From NCBI GenBank assembly GCA_002702965.1, contig PADE01000018.1, positions 1,487 through 7,289 on the forward strand: 5,803 nt of DNA, in the 5' to 3' direction. The translations under genes were made by a program, and so were the position numbers. The stretch is from Planctomycetaceae bacterium. Its GTDB lineage: Bacteria > Planctomycetota > Planctomycetia > Pirellulales > Pirellulaceae. The notes under the pieces are model-generated. The model had not been told where the DNA came from. It saw nothing but the letters and a program-made list of their open reading frames with translations, and searched no databases. The stretch's first letter is position 1. Every line of letters starts with the position of its first letter. This document shows positions 1 through 5,547 of the stretch, piece by piece.

Positions 1-17
1 TGCCGTTGACTGACAAG

Positions 18-665
18 CTAACCTGCCCAGTACTTCGGTGACCAGCCGGGAGACCAAAAAACGCGCCAGTCGAGCTGTTGCACCGCAACGAGATGGTAGG
101 CGACGTAAAGAACCACAAGCCCCCCGAACAGGAACGCCAGTCTGCGCACCGCGCGGCGTCGGCGTCCAGATGAGGCGAACGCCATCTCGACCGTTTCATT
201 GGCCAAGGCCCGCAACGGCTCGAGATTCACTTCGGACTCCCATCTGCAAGCAGGTCGACTGTGTCGCTCGATCCTCTGTCGCTCGTCAGACTGGTATCGT
301 GGACAGGGGTCGTGACCGTCAGTGCGTGACACCGGCTTCTGACCGGTGTGCTCTCGGGCACCGCGTTTTGCTACCTGCGGAGCTTCCGGCAGGCTCGTCA
401 GATAGGCTGCCATCGTCGTCAGATGGGCGGTTCCGTCGCCGCTGTCCGCTTCGATTCCCAACTGGATTGGCAGATCGCAGGAGTTGGTTACAGAGCGCTG
501 GTGGGATGGCCGTTCCAGGGGGGCAGTTGTCGTGGAGCAGCGCGGGACTTGAGGTGGTTGATCATCCCTCGCGGCGAAGAGCGATTGCTCCGGCGGATCC
601 AGTGGCGACTGATGGTGAGCATTGTCAGACATAGCGGGCTGGTAGTCGTTGGGACCCAAGAGCAT
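18..665 (-). CDS. hypothetical protein with one C-terminal transmembrane helix
   Basis: I do not recognise this protein. Read from the ATG at 665 it has 215 residues; a second ATG at 632 (Met12, followed by SDNAHHQ) is an equally plausible start, and neither has a clear Shine-Dalgarno. Residues 1-165 are polar, rich in Pro, Arg, Asp, Gln and Ser, and look largely disordered. Residues 167-175 are a basic cluster (RRRRAVRR). Residues 176-195 form one strongly hydrophobic helix (core LAFLFGGLVVLYVAYHLVAV), followed by a short Trp-rich tail ending KYWAG. The positive-inside rule puts the N-terminal part in the cytoplasm and the tail outside, a tail-anchored-like layout. Support comes from the coherent basic-then-hydrophobic pattern, GC-rich third codon positions and a promoter-like sequence just upstream. 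A 198-codon ORF on the opposite strand (38-634) is Arg-rich with no recognisable feature and is probably the shadow. The gene is transcribed divergently from dksA. Confidence 0.5.
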   Translation of the reverse strand: MLLGPNDYQPAMSDNAHHQSPLDPPEQSLFAARDDQPPQVPRCSTTTAPLERPSHQRSVTNSCDLPIQLGIEADSGDGTAHLTTMAAYLTSLPEAPQVAKRGAREHTGQKPVSRTDGHDPCPRYQSDERQRIERHSRPACRWESEVNLEPLRALANETVEMAFASSGRRRRAVRRLAFLFGGLVVLYVAYHLVAVQQLDWRVFWSPGWSPKYWAG

Positions 666-676
666 CGAAATTCTGG

Positions 677-701
677 GCGTTCACCATCGGCCGATGAACG
701 C
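677..701 (-). promoter_or_regulatory. dyad / stem-loop in the leader of the leftmost gene
   Basis: GCGTTCA (677-683) and TGAACGC (695-701) are perfect inverted arms. Within and overlapping them lies a perfect 12-base palindrome, CATCGGCCGATG (685-696). If transcription starts just after the -10 proposed at 709-714, this would form a hairpin at the very 5' end of the minus-strand mRNA. A DNA operator is the alternative. No T-run follows, so it does not look like a terminator. Confidence 0.3.
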
Positions 702-708
702 TAATAGA

Positions 709-737
709 TATCTAGGTTGCGTGTTCAAACGAGTCAA
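709..737 (-). promoter_or_regulatory. possible sigma70-type promoter for the leftmost gene
   Basis: On the minus strand TTGACT (732-737, five of six matches to the -35 consensus) is followed after exactly 17 bases by TAGATA (709-714, three of six matches to the -10 consensus). The -10 would lie 43 bases upstream of the ATG at 665. The spacing is ideal but the -10 is weak. The -10 falls inside a perfect 10-base palindrome, TAGATATCTA, at 705-714. Confidence 0.3.
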
Positions 738-1106
738 CTTCCGCAATCCAGGGAAAACATTGGTGACTTTGACGCGTGGATCGTGAAATCGCTTCTTGAA
801 ACCTACAGAAATGTCCGGAAAACGGTTGTTTCTCCGTGCAAGATCTGTCGATTATCGAAAGACAACCAGTGAGAACGATTGTCCTAGGGGGTGCAATCGC
901 AGTAGAGCCACGGTGAAGTGGGAACAGGTAGAGGTGCTGTTCATGCCATCGAGGGACTCTTGTCTTTAGCTGCCGGGTGTTTCCCCGAACGATCTTCCGC
1001 GGGTTGCAAGTGTAAGGGGGGGAAAGTGTTGCGGTGTTGTCTTTGGTTCGCAAAGAGAGCCTCGATTTCGGTTTGAATTTCGCCCGCCTTACGTCACAAA
1101 GCGCAC

Positions 1107-1112
1107 TATAGT
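1107..1112 (+). promoter_or_regulatory. possible -10 element upstream of dksA
   Basis: TATAGT matches five of six bases of the sigma70 -10 consensus and lies 94 bases before the chosen dksA start. No good -35 is visible at 16-18 bases upstream, where the sequence is GC-rich (CCGCCTT region), and there is no extended TGn. This would give a leader of about 85-90 bases. The call rests on one hexamer. Confidence 0.22.
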
Positions 1113-1205
1113 TTGTTGCCGCGGAAGCCAGCGCGACGCATGGACTTCCAGCGGCAGGCGATTTTGCGACTCGCGTAAGCGTTGAACAGCGAAGGTGAGG
1201 CTGCT

Positions 1206-1655
1206 ATGTCACGACAAGAGGCAATTCAGGGCCTGGGACAGGTACTGATCCGGCGCCGCGACGCCCTTCGTAAGGCGCTGGCGGGTGACCTGAGCTCGTT
1301 GCAGGCGCTCCGTGACCAATCACGGGGAGATGTTCTCGACGCGGCACTCGACAATGCCCACGATGAAATCAACTCGCAATTAGCCGAGGTGGAAAGTCGC
1401 GAGTTGGCGCAAATTGAGAATGCCCTGGAGCAGATGCGCGAAGGTCGATACGGCATTTGCCAGGGGTGTGAAAAGCCCATTCCCTTGGCTCGGATGCAAG
1501 CGCTTCCGTACGCCGTGCTGTGCATTGAGTGCCAGCGAGAGATAGAAAAATCGGGTGCCGATCTGGCTGACATTTCGGATTGGGGACGCTTGATTGACCC
1601 GACTTCTGCGGACAACGAGATCGTGTTCAACGATCTCGAGATGGATGCGACGTGA
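1206..1655 (+). CDS. dksA: DksA/TraR-family C4 zinc-finger transcription factor
   Basis: DksA-type proteins insert a coiled coil into the RNA polymerase secondary channel and, with ppGpp, retune transcription initiation, for example at rRNA promoters. This cytoplasmic protein has 149 residues. Residues 1-85 are helical and would form the coiled coil. The tip motif D42-x-x-D45-x-A47 matches D71/D74/A76 of E. coli DksA and lies 43 residues before the first zinc cysteine, as it does there. The zinc site is C85-x2-C88-x17-C106-x2-C109, in the family context YGIC..C..PI...R..A.P.A..C..C. After it comes a 40-residue acidic tail, longer than in E. coli DksA. I chose the ATG at 1206 because GGTGAGG (1194-1200) lies five bases upstream; an in-frame TTG at 1182 would add eight residues. 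It ends 202 bases before htrA. Family membership is secure. Strict orthology to dksA, rather than to another DksA-like regulator, is less so. Confidence 0.9.
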   Translation: MSRQEAIQGLGQVLIRRRDALRKALAGDLSSLQALRDQSRGDVLDAALDNAHDEINSQLAEVESRELAQIENALEQMREGRYGICQGCEKPIPLARMQALPYAVLCIECQREIEKSGADLADISDWGRLIDPTSADNEIVFNDLEMDAT

Positions 1656-1661
1656 CTTCCG

Positions 1662-1686
1662 TCGCCGGTCGTTCCCAGACCGGTGG
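1662..1686 (+). terminator. GC-rich hairpin between dksA and htrA
   Basis: CCGGTC (1665-1670) and GACCGG (1678-1683) form a perfect six-base stem with a seven-base loop. It extends to about nine pairs if G-U pairs are allowed. It starts seven bases after the dksA stop. No T-run follows, so it could be a weak or factor-assisted terminator, an mRNA 3'-end stabiliser, or an attenuator between the two genes. Confidence 0.35.
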
Positions 1687-1687
1687 A

Positions 1688-1717
1688 TTGACACTCACCG
1701 ACGTCTCGGACTCGATT
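1688..1717 (+). promoter_or_regulatory. possible htrA promoter (perfect -35, poor -10)
   Basis: A perfect TTGACA (1688-1693) lies immediately after the hairpin downstream of dksA. The best -10 at usable spacing is TCGATT (1712-1717, 18-base spacer), with only three of six matches. The placement, after a possible terminator and 140 bases before htrA, is what makes it worth listing. Confidence 0.2.
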
Positions 1718-1857
1718 CGATGCTTGTCGTCGGGACTGCATGACGCGCCGGAGGCGACGCAGCGCGGCAAATGTCCGGTTGAACGGCGCGACTTCCCGGA
1801 CCTACGGAAAATCCGTGGGATAACTCGGTTCCGCCAGGCGCTTCGCAGGATCTTGAC

Positions 1858-2982
1858 ATGCAACGAGGTGTGAAGCCGCGATTCAGGGGGTTGTTCTACC
1901 CCGTCTTGATCGGATGGGTGACGACGGCGCTGACATTGCCGTGCTGGGCTCAGCCGCGGGCATCGGTAAACGGACTGGGCGCGCGCGATCGTCTATTTGA
2001 CGAAATCCAACGGGATGCTGAGGCAATCCGCCGGCAGGGAGATCTTCTTAAGAAGGTCGTCCAGTATGTGAGGCCGTCTGTCGTGCACGTTGAGAGTCGG
2101 AAGCCGGCCGATCGAACCGGGTTGGATAGGGATGTTGCGGAGGCCGGTTCGGGAGTCGTGATCAAGCGGGAAAAGTCCTTTTTTGTGCTCACCAACTGGC
2201 ATGTGATTCGACACTCCGCGAGATCCGACATCGCGGTTGTCTTGGCCGACGGGCGACAGTTGCAACCGACCCGGATCGAGAAAGACGAGAGTACCGATAT
2301 CGCTGTGATGCGCATTGAATCAGAACGTCTCGTCCCGGCGCACCTAGGAAATAGACGTGTCGTTGAGATCGGCGACTTCGTATTGGCTTTTGGCAGCCCT
2401 TTTGGCTTGAACCACTCGGTGACTTACGGAATCATCAGTGCCAAGCACCGACGTGAGCTGAAACTAGGGTCCGAAGTAGAACTACAGGATTTCTTACAAA
2501 CGGATGCTGCGATTAATCCAGGGAATAGCGGCGGACCGCTGGTGAATTGGCGAGGTGAGGTGATCGGGATCAACACCGCAATTGCCAGTAGTAGCGGTGG
2601 GAGCGAAGGAATCGGTTTTGCGATTCCGATTCGTTTGGCCGTCGAAGTTGCGCAGCAGCTAATCGATCGGGGAACCGTGGTGCGCGCATTCTTGGGTGTC
2701 CACTTAGACGGCAATTACGGATCCGAATCAGCGGCGGAACTGGGCTTGTCACCGCCAGGTGGGGCGCGGGTCAAACTGATTACGGCAGAGTCGGCAGCCG
2801 CTGATGCCGATCTCAGTCCAGGTGACGTGATCATTCGGTTTGATGGTGTGCGGATTACCGACGATAGTCACTTGATCAACCAGGTGAAACTGACTCCGGT
2901 TGGCGCAACCGTCGAGATCGTCGTATTGCGAGCAGGCGAACGTGTTTCCCTCAAGGTCAAGATGCGAGCCCGTTCCGAATGA
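1858..2982 (+). CDS. htrA: HtrA/DegP-like periplasmic serine protease with one PDZ domain
   Basis: This is a trypsin-fold (family S1C) protease that would degrade or monitor misfolded proteins in the cell envelope. It has 374 residues. Residues 1-31 are a signal peptide: basic start KPRFR, hydrophobic core LFYPVLIGWVTTALTL, likely cleavage after Ala31 (CWA|QP). Residues 40-70 form a charged helical stretch. The protease domain spans about 70-275. The triad is intact: His115 (TNWHVI), Asp147 (STDIAVMRI) and Ser224 (GNSGGPL). Other marks are AGSGVVI (96-102), AFGSPFGL (177-184) and the QTDAAINPGNSGGPL oxyanion region. One PDZ domain follows (about 276-370), with FLGV at its start and SPGDVIIRFDGVRI inside. 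E. coli DegP and DegQ have two PDZ domains; DegS and many others have one, and DegS keeps a membrane anchor. The ATG at 1858 has AGGA (1847-1850) seven bases upstream. Cys29 follows LTLP, but Pro next to it is a poor lipobox, so I favour a soluble exported enzyme. Confidence 0.93.
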   Translation: MQRGVKPRFRGLFYPVLIGWVTTALTLPCWAQPRASVNGLGARDRLFDEIQRDAEAIRRQGDLLKKVVQYVRPSVVHVESRKPADRTGLDRDVAEAGSGVVIKREKSFFVLTNWHVIRHSARSDIAVVLADGRQLQPTRIEKDESTDIAVMRIESERLVPAHLGNRRVVEIGDFVLAFGSPFGLNHSVTYGIISAKHRRELKLGSEVELQDFLQTDAAINPGNSGGPLVNWRGEVIGINTAIASSSGGSEGIGFAIPIRLAVEVAQQLIDRGTVVRAFLGVHLDGNYGSESAAELGLSPPGGARVKLITAESAAADADLSPGDVIIRFDGVRITDDSHLINQVKLTPVGATVEIVVLRAGERVSLKVKMRARSE

Positions 2983-3193
2983 GGTAATCGGGTCCCGTCG
3001 CCGGTGTGGCATATGGGCCCCCGGTGCGTCGATTGCCGGATGTGAGTGAGATGCGAGCGGGCCCACATCGCAGGTCGGCAGGGGCTTGGAGTACTGGCAA
3101 TCCGCTCGCGATCGGCGTGGTGTCGGTGTATCAGCGGACCCATTCGCGTTTACTCTGGGATGATTGTACCCCGACAGGTGTCGAGAACGACGT

Positions 3194-3224
3194 TTGACAG
3201 GCGGAGCATTCGACCCGCCATATT
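3194..3224 (+). promoter_or_regulatory. weak promoter-like sequence
   Basis: A perfect TTGACA (3194-3199) is followed after 19 bases by CATATT (3219-3224, four of six matches to the -10 consensus). The spacer is long and contains a small inverted repeat (GGCGG and CCGCC). It could serve the EF-hand gene only through a leader of nearly 380 bases, or the small ORF at 3345. Confidence 0.18.
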
Positions 3225-3344
3225 CGCGCGTCCGTATCGCTGATTCACACCAGGTTTGCCGTTAGAGGGTGCCCAACCGACGGCTTGCCGACAGCTGTTT
3301 CACCGCACCGGGGTCTCGCCGGAAGTGGGATAAGGGGAGTCCGG

Positions 3345-3470
3345 ATGACCAGTAAAAGGGGTAATTGGCGGAACTTCTGGCTCGTTAGCCGGGTTCAGTC
3401 TTTTGGGCATTGTCGGGATTTTTGTGACGAACATGCCGATTGCCATACCGAAAACGCGAATAAGGCGTGA
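3345..3470 (+). CDS. possible 41-residue Cys/His-containing small protein
   Basis: I list this as doubtful. The ATG at 3345 is preceded by AAGGGGAG (3332-3339) at five bases, one of the best ribosome binding sites in the window. The product would be 41 residues: a basic, Trp-containing N-terminal half (KRGNWRNFW) and a second half with H22-C23-x3-C27-x2-H30-x2-C33-H34, which could bind a metal. I know of no matching family. Against it, the ORF is short, the same DNA is open in a second plus frame and on the minus strand, and the Cys/His cluster may be chance. Confidence 0.18.
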   Translation: MTSKRGNWRNFWLVSRVQSFGHCRDFCDEHADCHTENANKA

Positions 3471-3472
3471 AA

Positions 3473-3532
3473 ATATCTCCCCCGATATGAGGCGCAGATA
3501 TGGCACGGTGGCACGATTTCGGAGATAATCGT
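3473..3532 (+). promoter_or_regulatory. cluster of dyads and a -10-like box upstream of the EF-hand gene
   Basis: Three small elements occur within 60 bases, 75-135 bases before the start codon. ATATC-N6-GATAT (3473-3488) is a perfect dyad. TGGCAC occurs twice at an eight-base interval (3501-3506, 3509-3514). ACGATT-N8-AATCGT (3513-3518, 3527-3532) is a perfect dyad that overlaps GATAAT (3524-3529), a five-of-six -10 match. A promoter with an overlapping operator would fit, but no good -35 is present and each element alone could be chance. Confidence 0.22.
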
Positions 3533-3607
3533 AGGGTGCTTGTAGGTATTCCGAGTGGCCGCTGCGGTGGCCAACTGAGTTTTTGCTTCTTCGAAGGGGA
3601 ATTGCCG

Positions 3608-5497
3608 ATGTCTGCTGCACGCGTGATGGGCTTCTCGACCGCTCTACTGTGCCTGCTGATGCTTCAATTGGTGGTTCCCGAGGCGTCGGCGCAACGCCGT
3701 GGCAGCGATCGCGGAGGTCGCAGTGATCGCGGAAGCCGCAGTGGCTGGGGCGGAGGTCGCAGCGATCGCGGAGGTCGCAGTGATCGCGGAAGCCGCAGTG
3801 GCTGGGGCGGAGGTCGCAGTGATCGCGGAGGTCGCAGTGATCGCGGAGGTCGCGGAGGTCGCGGAGGTCGCGGTGGCTGGGGCGGAGGTGGCAGTGGTCG
3901 CGGTGGCTGGGGCGGAGGTCGCGGTGGCGATTCGACCGCCTTTCTTCGCCGCTTGGATCGCAATGGGGACGGAACCCTTGATGCGAGTGAACAGGAGGGG
4001 CCGGCGCGTTTCATCTTGGATCGGATGCGTGACCGCATTCCGAATCTCCCACGTGCAGGGCGACCGATCTCGATCGAGCGGCTCAGTCGCGAAATGCGCG
4101 GAGGCGGGCGTGAAGACCGATCGAGTGCTTCTTCGTCGGCGGCCGAACCGCTCGTGCCCGGATTTGGGTTGGACGAACTGATTGATCCCCCGCTCGGTTT
4201 CGGGCCCGAGGAAGAACGTTTTCGCGTCGATAAGACGCCGGAAGATCTTCGCGACGCCGACAACACCCTCTCTCGTTACGATCGCAATGAAGACGGGATT
4301 TTGGACGGAGGTGAGCTGCGCCGAGTGCGTTGGCGATCTGGTTACGAACAACATGACAGAAATGGCGATGGGAAACTGTCGCGAGCAGAACTGGCCACCC
4401 GCTTCGCGATGATACGCATCGACGACGAAGGCGCTTCAAGTTCTTCGCGTCGCTCGTCCGCGGGTCGCAGTAGCCGCGATCGCGGAAGCCGAGAGACGAG
4501 TAGTCGGGGTCGGGGCAGCCGGGAACGCGGTGGCCGGGAACGCGGTGGCCGGGAACGCGGTGGCCGGGAACGCGGTGGCTGGGGTGGTTTCGGTGGTCGT
4601 GGCGGTGGGGAACGCGGTGGCTGGGGTGGATTCGGTGGTCGGGGTGGCAGTAGCGGTGGGAGTTCGCGAATTGCCGATTTCATGTTTACCCGCTACGACG
4701 CGAACAGCAGTGGAGTGCTGGAGAAGGATGAGTGGGGTGCCATTCGTGGCGGCGGAGCGGAAGATGCCGACAAGAACAAGGACAACAAGATCACCAAGGA
4801 AGAATTGGGCGAGTGGATGTCGAGCCGGATGAGTCAAGGCGGCCGGGGTGGTTCGCGTGGACGGGGATCTTCTGAAGGGCGCGGCGATCGTGGACGAGGA
4901 TCTTCTGAAGGGCGCGGCGATCGTGGTTCGGGCCGCTCTGGGTCTCGCGATTCTCGGTCCAGATCTTCACAGAGTTCCGATTCCTCATCCTCGGCGGCCG
5001 GCTCGTACCGGGGTCTGAACTCAGACGAGAGGCTGTCTCAGATTGAGGACTTGCCAGACTGGTTTGGGGACTTGGACGCGAATCGCGATGGCCAGGTCAT
5101 GATGTCCGAATATTACGCCAGCTGGTCGACGAAAAAGGCCTCCGATTTTGGTCAATTCGATTTGAATGACGACGGAATTGTGACCCCTACGGAGGCGATT
5201 GCGGCAGCTCAAGACGGTGCCGTACGTGGCGCCGGTGGGTCTTCACGCTCGCGGGACCGCCGTAGCTCACGGACGTCTTCTTCGTCAGAGAGCCGTTCGT
5301 CGGGAAGCCGTTCGTCGAGTAAAGTGGATCGCTATCGCAAGCACGCGGCGAACTGGCTAGAGAAATTTGACACCGACAAGAACGGGGTTCTGAGCACCGA
5401 AGAGTGGTCAAAAGATGGCTTCACTTACACCACCGCCGACGGCGATGGTGATGGTAAGGTAACGGTCAACGAGTTGGCGGAAGCCATGGCGAAATAG
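3608..5497 (+). CDS. secreted multi-EF-hand protein with Arg/Gly/Ser-rich repeat linkers
   Basis: This exported calcium-binding protein has 629 residues and an unknown role. Residues 1-28 are a signal peptide (hydrophobic FSTALLCLLMLQLVV, cleavage at ASA|Q). I chose the ATG at 3608 because this signal begins there and AAGGGGA (3595-3601) precedes it; an in-frame ATG at 3500 would bury the signal behind 36 residues. Nine 12-residue EF-hand loops start at D117, D225, D250, D364, D388, D490, D518, D588 and D611, each ending in Glu. Eight have Gly at position 6; the fifth (D388) has Asn. Loops 2-9 form pairs 23-28 residues apart, while the first is single or has a decayed partner near 140-162. 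Between them are low-complexity linkers: 30-107 (Arg/Gly/Ser/Asp/Trp), about 276-353 (RERGG and GGWGGFGG), 407-466 (Arg/Gly/Ser) and 541-572 (Ser/Arg). The mature protein has no Cys. No enzyme domain or sorting motif is visible. Roles in surface structure, calcium storage or matrix formation are guesses. Confidence 0.88.
   Translation: MSAARVMGFSTALLCLLMLQLVVPEASAQRRGSDRGGRSDRGSRSGWGGGRSDRGGRSDRGSRSGWGGGRSDRGGRSDRGGRGGRGGRGGWGGGGSGRGGWGGGRGGDSTAFLRRLDRNGDGTLDASEQEGPARFILDRMRDRIPNLPRAGRPISIERLSREMRGGGREDRSSASSSAAEPLVPGFGLDELIDPPLGFGPEEERFRVDKTPEDLRDADNTLSRYDRNEDGILDGGELRRVRWRSGYEQHDRNGDGKLSRAELATRFAMIRIDDEGASSSSRRSSAGRSSRDRGSRETSSRGRGSRERGGRERGGRERGGRERGGWGGFGGRGGGERGGWGGFGGRGGSSGGSSRIADFMFTRYDANSSGVLEKDEWGAIRGGGAEDADKNKDNKITKEELGEWMSSRMSQGGRGGSRGRGSSEGRGDRGRGSSEGRGDRGSGRSGSRDSRSRSSQSSDSSSSAAGSYRGLNSDERLSQIEDLPDWFGDLDANRDGQVMMSEYYASWSTKKASDFGQFDLNDDGIVTPTEAIAAAQDGAVRGAGGSSRSRDRRSSRTSSSSESRSSGSRSSSKVDRYRKHAANWLEKFDTDKNGVLSTEEWSKDGFTYTTADGDGDGKVTVNELAEAMAK
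3704..3853 (+). repeat. 57-base tandem repeat, 2 identical copies plus a partial third, in the EF-hand gene
   Basis: Positions 3704-3760 and 3761-3817 are identical base for base. A third partial copy (3818-3853) differs at three of 36 bases. The unit encodes 19 residues, beginning SDRGGRSDRG and ending WGGGR. It contains a smaller 18-base repeat (Ser-Asp-Arg-Gly-Gly-Arg), and runs of GGAGGTCGC continue to about 3930. The length is a multiple of three, so copy-number change keeps the frame. Confidence 0.9.
4520..4651 (+). repeat. 15-base x4 and 42-base x2 tandem repeats in the EF-hand gene
   Basis: CGGGAACGCGGTGGC occurs four times in perfect tandem (4520-4579, encoding RERGG). Its last copy runs into a 42-base unit, ERGG-WGGFGG-RGG-G/S, present twice (4568-4609 and 4610-4651) with six differences. 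All units preserve the frame. Confidence 0.88.
4865..4930 (+). repeat. 33-base tandem duplication in the EF-hand gene
   Basis: Two adjacent 33-base copies (4865-4897, 4898-4930) match at their first 29 bases and then differ at four sites at the end. Each encodes GSSEGRGDRG followed by Arg or Ser. This is a third, independent in-frame duplication in the same gene. Confidence 0.88.
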
Positions 5498-5525
5498 TCA
5501 TTCGGTACCGCTCTGATCCGTACGG

Positions 5526-5547
5526 CCTGCCTCGAGGGGGCGGTTTT
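5526..5547 (+). terminator. probable intrinsic terminator of the EF-hand gene
   Basis: It begins 28 bases after the stop codon. GCCTC (5529-5533) pairs with GGGGC (5537-5541, one G-U) over a three-base loop. CC (5526-5527) pairs with GG (5542-5543) across a one-base bulge. TTTT (5544-5547) follows directly. The position and shape fit a factor-independent terminator, although the T-run is short. Confidence 0.45.

Larger units (their letters stand above)
666..1205. other. divergent intergenic region, no supported gene
   Basis: This 540-base stretch separates the minus-strand membrane protein from dksA. The only sizeable ORF (712-1053, minus, TTG start) encodes a Cys/Arg/His-scattered sequence with no domain, no ribosome binding site and no plausible start, so I do not call it. 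The region holds the promoter and dyad proposed for the leftmost gene, a TCGAT-T-ATCGA near-palindrome at 848-858 flanked by GGTTGT (824-829) and ACAACC (862-867), and a possible -10 for dksA. Nothing resembling a structured RNA gene was recognised. Confidence 0.5.
2983..3607. other. 625-base intergenic region between htrA and the EF-hand gene
   Basis: No well-supported gene lies here. Positions 2983-3330 are GC-rich with only short, unremarkable ORFs. Positions 3345-3535 are visibly more AT-rich. They hold the doubtful 41-codon ORF listed separately and, in another frame, a 59-codon stretch (3349-3525) open between stops. That stretch encodes a hydrophobic segment (AGFSLLGIVGIFVTN) followed by a basic tail, but its only starts are internal TTG, GTG or ATG codons. 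Possible regulatory elements are listed separately. No hairpin with a T-run was found directly after htrA. Confidence 0.5.

Noticed and set aside
38..634. 198-codon plus-strand ORF opposite the leftmost gene
   Set aside because: It is Arg-rich, with no membrane or domain pattern and no plausible ribosome binding site. The minus-strand frame has a coherent basic cluster plus hydrophobic helix.
1652..1873. 73-codon ORF whose GTG start overlaps the dksA stop and whose end overlaps the htrA start
   Set aside because: The overlap geometry looks like translational coupling, but there is no ribosome binding site or recognisable sequence, and the GC hairpin lies inside it. htrA has its own AGGA at good spacing.
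3501..3514. TGGCAC twice, resembling the -24 half of a sigma54 promoter
   Set aside because: No TTGC -12 element lies at the required spacing after either copy.
3500..3607. In-frame ATG at 3500 as the start of the EF-hand protein
   Set aside because: It would place 36 non-hydrophobic residues before a clear signal peptide and lacks a Shine-Dalgarno. The ATG at 3608 has both.
3300..3620. 106-codon minus-strand ORF with a hydrophobic stretch and Pro-rich end
   Set aside because: Its only long start is a GTG inside the EF-hand gene's coding start, with no better internal start. The same DNA is open in two plus frames, so protein-like appearance is not decisive.
3705..3770. GCGATCGC octamers in the 57-base repeat, like the HIP1 element of cyanobacteria
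   Set aside because: They follow from the Ser-Asp-Arg codons of a duplicated coding unit and are not dispersed outside it.
3704..3930. Regular repeats considered as a CRISPR-like or integron-like array
   Set aside because: Units are contiguous, in frame and without unique spacers, so they are protein-coding tandem repeats.
3644..4354. Long antisense and alternate-frame ORFs across the Arg/Gly repeats (Ala/Thr/Ser-rich or Ala/Val/Glu-rich)
   Set aside because: Stop-free repeats stay open in several frames automatically. Only the 3608-5497 frame has a signal peptide and EF-hands.
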